Below are positions 47,111 to 58,903 of a DNA stretch of 64,000 bases, in pieces. Location of the stretch: contig NC_088311.1 in the NCBI RefSeq assembly GCF_910592395.1, forward strand, positions 13,210,501-13,274,500, in the 5' to 3' direction. The stretch comes from Lineus longissimus. Lineage: Eukaryota > Nemertea > Pilidiophora > Heteronemertea > Lineidae. How positions within the stretch are numbered: the first letter of the stretch is position 1; every line of letters begins with the position of its first letter. A program made the position numbers and the translations under genes. The notes beneath the pieces were generated by a model that was not told where the DNA came from, did not search any database, and saw only the letters and a program-made list of their open reading frames with translations.

Positions 47111-50100
47111 CCTGTTTCTTTTTGGCTCACCGTAGGGGAGTCTATATGATACCGCAGTGTCCGTCGTCCGTCGTCGTCCGTCGTCGTCGTCGTCGTCGTC
47201 GTCGTCCGTCGTATCCTAGTTCAAAAACAGTGGCACGTTTTTTAACCGCTAGGCCTATGAACTTAAAACTTTGTACACATGACCCCCTAGGTCAGATGAC
47301 CCGTGACACTAAATTTCTGTCCGATCTGATTCTCTACTTGGCCACCAGGGGGCCAAATGTGGATATCTAAAAAGTGTGATATCTCGCCTATTAGTGACTT
47401 GTTTTCGATAAAACTTTTGTGGTAGGTACTCATAGCAAGGATACATCATATATCGTACGGGTTTTTAATTTGATCTACTTTTCAAGGTCGCAGAGGTCAA
47501 ATGGCGTGAATTGGCCGTTTGAGTGTAACTATGGCACGTTTCTCAACCACCAAAGCTATGAGCTTAAAACTTATTACATATAACCCCCTATATCAGATAA
47601 CCTCTGGTGCTGAATTTCAGCCTGATCTGATTCTTGACTTTGCCACCAGGGGGCCAAAACAGAAAAAGTAAGAAGTGCAATAGCCTGCTTATTAGCAAAT
47701 TGTTTTTGATGAAATTTTTATGGCAGGGACCCCTAGCAAGGTTACCTCAGATGTTGCACGATTTTTCGGATTTGACCTACTTTTTAAGGTCGCAGAGGTC
47801 AAATGGCGTAAATTTGCCGTTTGAGTGTAACTATGGCACGTTTCTCAACCGCAACAGTTATGAACTTGAAACTTTGAACAAATGACCCCCTAGGGCAGTC
47901 GACCTTTTACACTGAATTTTGGTTCGGTCTGATTATTGACTTGGCCACCAGGGGGCCCAAACTCAAAACTCAAAAAGTGTGATTTCTCGCTTATTACTGA
48001 TTTGTTTTTGATAAAAGTTTCATGGTAGGTACTCCCAGCAAGGATACATCACATATCTTACGGGTTTTTGATTTGACCCACCTTTCAAGTTCACAGAGGT
48101 CAAAGTTGAAAACTTTACCGTTCTTGGTACGTTTTGTCGTTGTTCAATGTAAAGAGTTTTAATTTTGTGTAATGATGCATCTAAGAAGCCACTATTTGTA
48201 TGCAAAGTTTCAGCCAGGTCGGAATTCAAATATGGCAGAAATTGCATGTTTTTTGGGTTTTTCCTCGTATTGTGGCAATCCAAAGGTCGTGAGTTCAAAC
48301 CCCGGTCAAGGACAGCCAAAAATATTTTTATTGTTCATCTTTTTCTTTTTTCTTTTCTGAGTTCTATCTTACATTTTCTTCATTTTTTGATTTATTTGGT
48401 GCCATAGATTTAATTAGGTGGCCATCTTGGAAATCGTTTTTTGCCGATTGCTGTAGTGTAACGGTGTCTGCTCATTTCGCCTTAACCTTATTCGCCTTAT
48501 CCAATTTTGCCTTCTCCCATTTAGCCTTCTCCTAACTTGCCTTTTCTCAATTCGCCTTCTACGATTTCGCCATCGTCTTATCTCGCCTTTGTTCCAATTG
48601 GCCTTCTTCCTAACTCGCCTTCCTCTCATCTTGCCTCATCCTAGTTTGCCTTTTCTTATTTCGCCTTTGTCCTATTCTGCCTTGGTTCCATCCTGCCTTA
48701 TCTCATCTTGCCTTTTCTTGATTGACCTTTGTGTCAATTCGCCTTCTTCCCATTTTGCCTTCTCCCGTTTCGCCATATCTCAACTCGCCTTTTATCAATC
48801 CCCCTTCGTTAAGCAAGGGGTCTATTATTCGCAGGGGGGGGGGGGGCAGTGTTTTGAGTAGTTTAATGATTCTGTTCAAAAAAACTTTGGTACTTGTATT
48901 ATCTCATGCTAAGTTATAGCATTGCTGTGAATGAAGAACATCAAACGTACCAAAACCATCTAAAGGGAACACTGCGTGGGACGTTCTTGAGAGCTAACTC
49001 GTTCTGTGAGAAGGCCTCATAATTCCCCAATGATCAAAGGAATACATCTTCCAGATTGCTGGATTTGAGTAGGCCTATTGACCATAGTCCATAATAAAGA
49101 ACTTCAGAAGCACTCACACTTTGAATGATCAATAAAATACTTAGCACCCCCATCCCTCCTATATAGTACCAGGTCACAAGTCTTACTCATCAAAGAATGC
49201 CAAAACACTATGCCAAAATATTTCCATGAAAGACTTGGAAAACTCTAAGATTTGACAAACATGGGTAAAGATACTAAGTTGGTTTTGGAGATACATGTAA
49301 GCTTACATGTAGATGGTTCAGAAGTTATGAAGATTTGAAAATATTGGTAATTAAGCAACAGCCTTGGGTAGGGTACCAAAACATAATTCGTGGAAACACT
49401 CTTATATGAAAGACTGGCCCCACAAACATGGGTAAAAGAGACAAAAGTCTTTTGTAATATGGTATGTAATGTAATATGACTATAATGGCTGAGAAGGCGA
49501 AATAATACAAAGGCGGGGCGGGTAAAGGCGAGATAGGATGAAGGCGAATTAGGACAAAGGTAAATTAAGACAAGGTGAAATAAGAGAAGGCAGATTAAGA
49601 CAATGGCAAACTGAGACGAAGGCAAGAATGGATAAGGCAACTTGTGATAAGGCAAGATAAAACAGAGGCAAAATAGCATAAGGCGAAAAATGAAAAGGCG
49701 AAAAAAGACAAAGGCGAGATAGAATAAGGCGGATTGAGAAGAGGCAAAATTGGAAAAGGCGAAATAGGAGAAGGCGAAATGTATATTTTTTAAAGGCAAA
49801 ATGGGAAAAGGCGAAAAAAGACAAGGCGAAATGGGCATGAACCAGTGTAACGAGTGATGAAATTGTTATGGTCAGGTGGATGTGTCTACATCACATATCA
49901 CCCTGGTTTGTTATTTGACCTACCTGTCAGGGTCACTGAGGTCAAAGTTAAAAATATATTCACCATTGTCATGGAGTGGCACGTTTCTTCACTATCATTT
50001 TCACCTAGACTCTACAAGCTTGGAACCACAAGTCTCGATTCACCACTTGGCTAGGGCCGGCTCTGAACCGGTCACAGATGCATGTATAAATTATGAGAGG

Positions 50101-50170
50101 CCTACATACTGTAGCACTTTCTGTAACTGTCTACTAAAAATACTTACGGTGAGCACAATGGCCCCTGGCC
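47111..50170 (+). repeat. 300-bp repeat element inside the LTR element
   Basis: Head GGCTCACCGTAGGGGAGTC at 47119 followed by (GTC)n; monomers from 47232, 47533 and 47834 with CCACCAGGGGG at 47342, 47643 and 47945; a tRNA-like tail near 48280. It resumes after the FB2 insertion with AGGTCA-type sequence (49920-49945), one more GGCACGTTTCT (49977) and the terminal ACGGTGAGCACAATGG at 50150. Confidence 0.8.
48463..49843. mobile_element. Foldback-type element FB2 (1,381 bp)
   Basis: AGTGTAAC is duplicated at 48455-48462 and 49844-49851. The ends start GGT and soon reach CTCATTTCGCC or CCCATTTCGCC. The arms are degenerate tandem repeats around GCCTTNTNCCNATTTC (48470-48800) and their inverse (49495-49840). 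A G12 run lies at 48834. It is the same family as FB1 by end sequence, motif and 8-bp duplication. The apparent 197-residue frame here is just translated minisatellite. Confidence 0.88.
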
Positions 50171-50173
50171 GTT

Positions 50174-53100
50174 TCATTTTTCCTTAATCAAATTCTGAGC
50201 ACTGAACCCATGTTCAGCATCAGTGCTTGCAACTGGAATGGTGATGAAAATGCTGAACAATATGCAGAAGTCAGGGTGGACGGTTTGATAACTTTGCAGG
50301 AATATTTCTGCAACTTCTGCAACTGACTTCCCTACAAAATTGCCCAAACACACCTTGAAAGCAGAGAAGTCTTTCCTAGCTCTATCAGGGTTTATTGCTT
50401 TGTCATACACAACCGACTCAAGTTCATCCTTTAAACCCTGTTCCAACTCCATAGCATCCACTGACACTTCTGGGTCTTTGCCAAAGAACTCAAGTACCAT
50501 CTTAAGCTCATCCAACCCATGCGCCTTGAGCTGAGACCTAGTTTTGTCCTTTATATACCTTGGGTTCAGCACCCTGTCCATCCCCTCAATAACACTTAGG
50601 CTGTCATTGGGAAATCTCTGTTCTAGGTTCTTGGCCAGGGTCTCGCAATAACGCTGCTTTATGGTCTTAAGGCGCTTGAAGTCAGTTTTAGCCACAGTAA
50701 TTTCTGCACCACCAATTGCTGGTGAAGTAACTTCTGGGTCAAGCAATGCAGTGAACTTGCTGTGGTCAATTTTTTCTACTGTTTTACAGATTGATGAAGA
50801 ACCAGTACCAGATGAGTCTTTTTTGGAAGCATGATTTGAAGCCAGTGTCTCATCATCACTGTCAGAAATAGCAACTACTACATCATGACTGTCAGCCCCT
50901 GGCTCTACCTCCCTTTCACCAAGGGCCTCAGACTCAACAATGTCACTGTCAACCACTTGTGGGCCCACTAGGGTTGGCTCTGCAGTACCTTCTCTGTTAT
51001 TGGATTCATCAAACATACGTATCTTCATCTTCTATGGCCTCGAGCCTATCATTTCCACTCCATTTCTCTTCTATTTCTATTTCATCAGGGGTCAAATCAC
51101 GCATAGGTGGAGGGGTATATTCAAGACCCAGCAGGTCAGAGGTGTCAGAATCATTGGGCTGTGGAACACCACCCTCAGTATGGCCTTCTTCATCACCATG
51201 CCCAGCTTCTTCTGTGGAAATACGTATAGGCCTAGCAACTGACTCACCCTCTTGAGTGTGGTCACTGACACCTTCCCCTCCATGCTCCCTCAACCTATCA
51301 ATCAGTGTGCACACTGCTGGTCTTACATGTGGAATGATAATACTCCTGCCCTGGAACAGTAACAAGACTTTCTGGACATCGGAGAGAACTTCGACCATGA
51401 ACAGTGCAGTAAGCCAGAATATACGGGTTCTCAGGAACTTCCACAAACCTAAAGCACTGTTCGAACCATTGGTGTTGCCAGTAGCTTCAAACTCAAGACT
51501 AGTTAGAATAGCCTCAGGGCAGCGCACAACTATGGACAAGGCCTGTAAATGTGAAAGCCAACGTAGTCCAGTTGGCTCTCTCAACTTCAACACAGGCTCA
51601 TGGAGGCCAGCCTGAAGAGACCGCAGCTTTTCATAGCGGTTAGCAGAATCAGAGTAAAATTTCCAAAGACTCCAAAGTTTGGAGAAGAAGACAATGATGT
51701 ATGGGTCTGATTTCATGGAACGTGACGAAGCTAGTGCCATTTGGTGGCAAATACAGTGGATTTGAACAAGGTATGGGTAACACACAGTCCTAAGGAGGAC
51801 ACCAACGCCACCTTTCTTTCCCACCATCACACTAGCTCCGTCTGTTCCAAGACCAGTGAGCTTACTGACAATTCCAAGGATTTGGTAGGAACTGAGTTTC
51901 TTCAGGACGGGCATTAACAAGAGTGACAGCTTTTCCGTCACGAACTTCAACATTACCTAGTAAATGTACAACAGTAGATGCATTTTTTACAACTCTTACA
52001 TACAAATCTAACTTTTTCCTCACACCAATGTCTGTACTTTCGTCAAGCACAAGTCCAAATGCCATAGAGTTCAGCAAGTCCTCTTTTATGTCATCTACCA
52101 CAGTGTTGGCTATAGCTTTCTCCATTTCAGCAAAGGAACTGATGTGGCGATAAGGTTCACAGGCTTCCAGCAGTGTGCTACCATTCTGTTTCTGGAAAAA
52201 AGTCACCACATGAATTAATGTGACACTGGCACATGACAACAGTGCAGAGCAATTGAATATATGAAACAGCAGGTTAACCAATCTAATCAAACTGCATTAT
52301 CAAGTCTGCAGAAAGCAAAGTCTGGGTCAGGGCAAATCCCAGCCAACAAAGCTAAAAAAGAATATATAAATAGGATTAATCACTAATGAAGCTCACCTGC
52401 AGTTCAATAAGAGTTGGGAAGTGCCTGTCAGCAGTATTTGTTCTCACCATGTACACTACCGATTTCATGATGGCAATTCTTTGACGGGTTGCATATTCAA
52501 CATTATTGACTGATCGGCTTCCACTTGTTGAACCAGAATTTACCATTTTCAATATATTCATTGCAGATTCATGGCTGTTCTTATTTGATCTTCTTGCCAG
52601 ATGTCTAGAAGTAAATAATTAAAAGATTATCATATCCATCAGTGACGCAGAGTATTGAGTGATGCTCTAAACTGCACTGCACTGCATGACCATGTTGACA
52701 ATTCTTCTTTGATTGAAAGTAAGAAAGAAGCGCATATTGCATGGAATGAATGCATGATTGATACAGCATGTGCATGTATTCAATGCACCCTGTATGTACA
52801 TCGTCATCACGAAATATTGTCATGGATCTTCACGGCTTCTCTGAATCTGAGTCCATAGATAGGTCACGAGGTAGTTAACAATATGCATCAGGGCACTCTA
52901 AGTGTCTTAGATAGAATCAATATTCAAATACCTTGACCTCCGAAGATCATTTGTTCCTTTGGTAAACGCATTTATAATGCCTGCCTTTTTACACGTTGTG
53001 CAGAACATGCATCGCATGTCAGTATCGTATTCTACCCATGGAAACTCATTTTGCCATTTATAATTGAACTCTTTCCGTGGTTGCTTGGAAGAATCGGTTT

Positions 53101-53218
53101 CGACGGTTTCTGCAGTTTCTACAGCTTCGCTTGTTTCATCATCGGAACTTGTCGAAGGGGCGAAAAAGAGCCTTTGTTGGCCCCTTTCCAGTTCGTGTTT
53201 ACGTTTGGACGCCGCCAT
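50174..53218 (-). pseudogene. hAT transposase (ZNF862-like), three exons
   Basis: Exon 1 (53218-52932) starts MAASKRKHELERG and carries a BED/TTF-like finger (WQNEFPWVEYDTDMRCMFC, CKKAG, NAFTKGT). Exon 2 (52604-52397) joins in phase and continues SRHLARRSNKNSHESAM to LIELQ. Exon 3 (52191-50174) gives FGLVLDESTDIGVRKKLDLY and NVEVRDGK, then LTGLGTDGASVMVGKKGGVG, the CICHQMALASSRS block and RWLSHLQAL, an acidic insert and the dimerisation end IPVASTDAEHGFSAQNLIKE. Frameshifts near 51915-51950 and 51010-51030 break exon 3. The last ~20 residues of the dimerisation helix are lost where the 300-bp repeat element abuts and supplies TGA. Close to ZNF862/KIAA1586-type hAT genes. Confidence 0.85.
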
Positions 53219-54035
53219 AGAACTTTGTAGATCATGCACTGTTCTTGCGCAGTGCAGTTTTTCTTATACATTAACGATAGTGACTGACCGTGTCGACAAT
53301 AACTGAGGTTGATGTTTGCATTGCGCGAGAATGAAAACTTCGCCTGGTTCCATCCAATCTCCAAATGCAGAGTTAATATCAAGCGTAGGTCGGCGCGTTA
53401 TCACACTACTGTCACTGCGGCGGAGGAGTATGAGTTCCGTCGTGTCGAGAACAGTCTTCGCGCTCCCGCTACGGGGTCGGGCGTCAGGCGTGCCAAATAA
53501 TTCACGGGGGCCGTGGGATTCAAAGTGACTCACAGCTAAATATTGAAGGCGCACAAAAATGCATCTTTCTATTAGTACAGGCGTGCAAAAAAGGAATTTG
53601 TGAAATAAACTGGCGTTGGTTTTGTGCATGAAGTATTACAGCAAGGACTGATCGCAATAGAAATAGCGTGTATACGCTAAAAAAAGGCGTCAATGAAAAC
53701 ACTGTCCAAGGCTGGACAAGTAGTTTCCTCACGAGTAGTAACTAAGGCAGTACTCCTAGCCTGGTCCACACTCTGTTCAGATGTCTCCATAACTGCAGGC
53801 AAGTCACTCTTCCTCACTGGATTATAAAGAATGTTTTTCTGCACCGTGTTGTTAACATGACTAGCAAGGAGTGGTTGAGGTGTCTAGTTATCCTCTCCCT
53901 TCCCCTTCTTAAAATAGTGTGGCAAAGTTGGCAGTGGCATACCTAAAGCAGAGCTTATTTCTATGCGATCTAAAGCAGGGTCATAGAAATCCTGATTAAT
54001 CAAGCTGTCAACTTGGCCACTATCTTCAACTGGAG
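53219..54035. other. Gag 3' remnant and hAT upstream region
   Basis: At 53895-54030 the minus strand reads in a shifted frame as DSGQVDSLINQDFYDPALD and HYFKKGKGED, a likely continuation of gag. 53330-53520 is CG-rich just upstream of the hAT start and may be its promoter side. No other gene. Confidence 0.45.
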
Positions 54036-55167
54036 CTACTGCTGGTTTGAGGTCCGTCCGCCCCTTGACGACCTCACGTTGGAGTTTTCCGAACTCCTAG
54101 GGCATGACTTGGAGATGTGCCCGGAACTGTGACAATTGTAACACTCAACAGTGGGACACTGGCTCTCCATCTTTTGAAGAAGTTCTGACACCCTGCTCAT
54201 CTCAGATTGGGGCTGAACCGACGCTGCGGATACTAATGGTGAACTTGAAGCGACACTTGCTATCCTTTGCCTTGGTCTCTCTTGAGCTGTGTGCTGTGTG
54301 CTGTGTCCCCGATTCAAAAGTAGCTGGGCGGCCTCCAACTGTCGCACCTTTCTTATGGCTTCCTCTAGTGTCTTTGGCGAACTCATTAAAAGCTGCTGTT
54401 TTAATGCCTCAGACAATTTCACGCCCATTAAAAACTGGTCCAAAGCCATTTCTTGTTGCAGTTCAAAACCTCCGCTGGGATATGCATTTAGTGCTAACTC
54501 CTGCAATGCATCAGAATAGCTTTCCCGTGACTCTGTCGACCCCTGTTGACGTGCTCTCAACTGTAGCTTGTAATCCTCCCTGGTTGTGTTGTGGAACCTC
54601 CATTCTAGGGCTGGCGTAAAATCCTTATAAGAAATCTCCTCACTAAGATTAAGATTGGCCTGATGTTCATAGTCTGGACAGTAACTGTTGCCGTCTCTGT
54701 GATGTTGGGATTCTAGCCAGATCCGCATATGATTTGAACCGTTCTAACCAAATTCTAAAGTTAAGGTTAGGCGCATAGTTCTTTGGAGCCTGCGCCTTCG
54801 CAGACGTAGGCGGTTTGACTGCTCCTGCTTCAGTCTGTTTTGCATCAATGAAGCAAAGCAGTCCAAAAACGAAGACATCTGATCTGGTATGTTCATAAGA
54901 GTGACTCAAAGAAGCCCTGCTTGCACTTGGTTCACCCATGCCTAACGAATGAACACTATCTCGTGTAGGCTTACTGGCACTGGTTTGTTTAGGCCTAGCA
55001 AACCCATCATTACTGATATGATGTACACTGCTTGAAGCAGTTGTCTCTTCGTCAGGACTTTGAACATGTTCCCGCCTAAAACCCCGGCCAACTTCCATCC
55101 CTCCTTCACATTGGAAATCTCCACTTTCACGGCCCGTGTCAGCATCAATTTCCACAATCGTACCCAT
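54036..55167 (-). pseudogene. LTR-retrotransposon Gag with CCHC knuckle
   Basis: The N-terminal part (55167 to ~54700) starts MGTIVEIDADTGRESGDFQ and reaches NFRIWLERFKSYADL. A frame change near 54700 leads to DFTPALEWRFHNTTREDYKL, SYSDALQELALNAYPSGGF, QFLMGVKLSEALKQQLL and a C-terminal zinc knuckle CYNCHSSGHISKSCP. This is the capsid-nucleocapsid layout of Ty3/gypsy-type Gag. A GTIVEIDADTG start next to the primer site fits the first gene of the element. The single frameshift breaks it; no pol follows, only a short shifted continuation. It would have packaged element RNA in particles when helped by a relative. Confidence 0.8.
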
Positions 55168-55416
55168 ATTTCTAAAAATCGTGATGTACTACAAAGCATG
55201 TACTTTAGTGCGCCTCACAAAGCGTATAACACACTATTTTAAATTTATCAAAACGGGGAATCACCGACTTCAAACTTCTTCTTTGACTCGGCACAGTGTC
55301 AGTGCGCTCCGACATTGTTCGCTCAACTCACGGGCAAATTTTAACTTTTTTTTATGGGGGGGGGGGTTTAACTTACAATTATTCACGCAGATTCAATCCC
55401 TTACCGCCGCCACCAG

Positions 55417-55701
55417 TGTAATAATCTTCCGCTCCTCTTCTTGTAATAAATGCAATAAAACGGCTCAAATACGGTGTCTCTCTTTTTATTTCGTGCGCTC
55501 TCCTTCCGCCTTTTTCTTCCAACAGTGTACATACATTTTGCAACAATCCCCTGCCATGACCGCCCGACGTCGCCCGAAGACATCGGCTTCATCGACATAC
55601 GTCCCAGGAGGAGGATGCGCCAAACCCGGTGATGACCTCACCCTGCGTAGCAACAGTTCGCAACAGTTAGCAACAGTGCCGTCCGGACCGAGATCACCAC
55701 A
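55417..55701 (-). repeat. 5' LTR (285 bp)
   Basis: Upstream of gag on the minus strand and next to the primer-site candidate. A minus-strand AATAAA-type signal lies in the TTTTTATTTC stretch near 55490. It is followed on the plus side by the ACAC duplication and 40 bp of array unit. Confidence 0.85.
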
Positions 55702-55741
55702 ACACTATTATATTTCTTGTATTGCCAACGGCCTGAAATTG

Positions 55742-56433
55742 GTTTTTTGTGACCTTTAACCTCCGACCTTGACCTTCGATGATTTCAAAGTGAAAATGGT
55801 GAGTGCAGTTCTGAAGCTGGTAAAGTTGTCACGTTTTCTGTTCATACATGAATGTCCACGTATCAAAAGTGCATCAGTGACATAGTTGAGACATTTATCT
55901 TTCCAACGATATGCAGTTCTATGAATATAATGTATCTCATGTCCCTAAAATCACACTTTATAAAGATGGTCCGGTGTCAGAAATTGACCAGGCCCGTTTA
56001 CAGGATATTCCAAAAAAAACTTCCTAACGAGACCATACATTCTGTTCACTCCGAAGTCGAAACAGCGAGTTTGACAGTTTTCATCCAGACATTTGTTTAA
56101 TGATTGGGTAATCCGGGCAGCTCTATACTGTGTTGTGTAGTAGTGCACTCTGACTCAGTCGAGACCTGTCCAGCTGATGCCAGTGACGAATTGAGTGATG
56201 GTCGATGGACATTTGTTACCATTTTCTTCACCTGAGAGTTAGAGGTGATGCCAACACTAACTGTATACTTATACAGTACATGCTGTACTGGTGAGTGTAA
56301 GTCCGTAGTGTAGTGTAGTCTAAGCCTAGCCTACAACAAAAGGGCTTTGCCAGTTGACTACAGTGACAACCATACTCTGTTTTGCAGCCGTCAATGTGAA
56401 CTCTGTACCCCCCCCCCCCCCCCCCCTGTTCAG
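55742..56433. other. No gene seen; C19 tract at the end
   Basis: The remaining array sequence stops at 55741. The stretch has GTGACCTTTAACCTCCGACC-type repeats but no coding domain. A run of 19 C (56408-56426) followed by TGTTCAG directly precedes the first inferred G2 exon and would be an extreme pyrimidine tract. Confidence 0.5.
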
Positions 56434-58903
56434 ACATCGACGCAACATCGTCGCCGAATGCCCGGTGTATTAGAATAATTGATACCGACTATTTTCTGGC
56501 ACTCGGTCTAAAAAGATATGATGATAAATCGTTGATGCCTTGGGATTATCGGAATAGTACGACTGGTGATTTTCTGGCGATCGCAGGAATTTGTATCGAT
56601 GTTTTGGCGAAGTACGAAACGGCGCCCAAGAAATACTGGCCAACTCAATTTATTATACTCCGTGAAGCATGTCAGAAAAGGTGGATCAGCAGCAATGAGC
56701 AAGTTAAACCGGAGAAGTATGTTACTATTATCATCATTGTTGCACAGGGGATCGACCGATTTTTACCCCTATCTGTCAAAGTGATTAACTTTGCAGTAGC
56801 CCAATACAATTACTGCGTTTGTTTTTTGTAAAAAAATACTAATTAATAGACCTACTTCCCAAACGCAAAGCATGCTGGCTAGCTGCGCGCCCGGATAGGT
56901 GTACCGCGCCATGTGTGCTATGTACATTAACATATACACGCCCTGTACATCATGGGCAGCGAATGTACAGTGTGCATACTATCAACTTTAGACTACAGTA
57001 TGTGTCATAAGTAACCTGCCATCTGACAACCGTCTGTGCGAACATGATGAACTGTACCCGCGGTAGGCCTACTACATTTTGTACTACTGTGGTTCTCGGA
57101 AGGTGGTGCGGAGCCGTCGATATGAACGCACAGGATGCAGAGTAGGTAGGCTACATGGGCTAGGCCTGCGTCATCAATGTACAATAACCTGAGTGTACCA
57201 TTCTCCATTGTTTTTTCAGTCTGCTGTTTCGTGCAGATATCGGTCAAGAAGGTCACGGGTTGTCTGGCTTTAATTATGAAGAAATTCTGCAAAAAGGTAG
57301 GTTAGTCTCGTGTACTCTGGCTTATGCTAGCTACTACATGACTAATCAACTTTCTCATTCAAAAGCCTGTCTTCTGTGTCTGTACTGTGCATGCAGAGTA
57401 GAATGTCAGATGATGCAGTCTGTCCAATGACCATCCAAGTAGTGTCAGCATTATTTCCACTTTAAAGTTTAAAATAGTCAGGAGGTGACATCACAGACAC
57501 AGGCAATTGACAAGTTCGACTGGTTTGCTGTGTCAATTGCATAAGGCAGAACTTTCTTTTATTGATTATTTCAGCTTGTGAAAAGGCCGGTGTCGCATCA
57601 GGACATTTTTTCCTGTCCGAGGACGCCAAGACAATTGTTGATGAGGATTTCATCGCCTGCTTGCAGCCAATGACCTAGCTGCCTGCGATTTGTATCAGAA
57701 GAACTTCATGAAAGTGATGGTGAGAATTTTAAAGTTATAACTAAAATTTATATAATTTACTAAATCCCTGACAAATGACAATTACATTGTATTTAATGTC
57801 ATATATTCAGTCATCTCGTTCTTGATTCAAAATGCAACCGACAAGAACAGAGAGTATAACTCGTGCGTAAATACTCAGTGCTATGAGTTGGCTGTTCAGA
57901 ACCCTGAACTCACTGAAAAGAGAGGCACCCTTCTGAACAAGGCCAGAGCAGAGGTAAGTAAGGTCAAAAAATTTCTTCTGTTTCTGGTTTCAGGTCTCAC
58001 CTGCTCATCAAGTTTTTTTTGAAGTAGTAGACTGGTCCAATAAGGGCGACACTCTCATGAACAAGGAGGCTTGTGAGGCTCAATACAGTCTATAATAAGA
58101 CTACACAATCTTTTTTCAATTTAAAGTGAATATACCAAGAGGATCCGTCCATATGTTGCGTTCATTCTCAGTTTTTGTACTGTGGAACATCACCATGCAT
58201 ACATTGCGATTGGGCTGGATGGTGTTGCCTTGTGTCTTGGTATTGTAAGATTGCCATCTTGGAAAAGTTCTAATGAATAAACAGTACTGATTCATGTTTT
58301 CATTTAGGTGAACAAGACATACGCCTTCAAAAAAAGGAAAGAAAAGCAGTACACCTAAGGCGTCGCCTACCAGTAGCAGCAGGATAAGTAGGGAGGTACA
58401 GACAATTCGTTTGAAAGAAATCCCCAGCGAAGTTAAGCAGCTTGAATTGGATGAAATGCTGGCACAAAACAAGTTGCAATCAAAAATTGAACTCAATTTG
58501 ATCGAGGAGGTGGATGCCCTGAGAGAATCATGCCGATTGATGCGGAGTAAACGCCATGCTTTGGGCCTTGAGGAACGTTACCTGAAGAAAAAAGAAAAGA
58601 AGGCTGAACGGGATGACCAGTACAAGCGTCGTAAGTAGAATTTAGGCGGCTCTAAAGCTGTGTTCTCACATAAATCACTTCTAGACCGCTTTCCCCAAAT
58701 CGCCCTGCGGAAAACGATTTACCTTGAATCGTTTTAGAAGTAACCATTCACACAGCACTTCTGAATCGATTTGAATGCATTTTGGGCTATTCTCGCTCAA
58801 TGCGATTCAAATCCAAGTGCTACCTGTTGCTGAATTGCAAAACTACGTCAAAGTTCAAGGTCAGCAGATCCAAGATGGATGCGCCCAAAATTATACCGAG
58901 GAG

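Larger units (their letters stand above)
41949..55701 (-). mobile_element. LTR retrotransposon, gag only, 13.75 kb
   Basis: Direct repeats at 41949-42219 and 55417-55701 begin TGTAATAATC and end GATCACCACA (TG...CA). ACAC is duplicated outside (41945-41948 and 55702-55705), and the array sequence continues across it. On the minus strand a TGGTGGCGGCGGTAAGGG primer-site candidate lies one base inside the 55417 LTR, and purine-rich GAAGGGGATGG precedes the other LTR. The only retroviral gene is gag (54036-55167); protease, reverse transcriptase and integrase are absent. Most of the interior is later insertions, so the element was non-autonomous or was gutted. Confidence 0.85.

Noticed and set aside
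47086-47370. Arg/Ser-rich frames over the (GTC)n tracts (also 30900 and 36816)
   Set aside because: Microsatellite translation in the repeat-element head.
49245-49838. 197-residue hydrophobic frame on the minus strand
   Set aside because: Most of it is the FB2 repeat arm (AAGGCGAAA units) read in one frame; no domain.
54104-54619. 171-residue plus-strand frame
   Set aside because: It is the antisense shadow of the Gag gene, which has the zinc knuckle and capsid-like helices.
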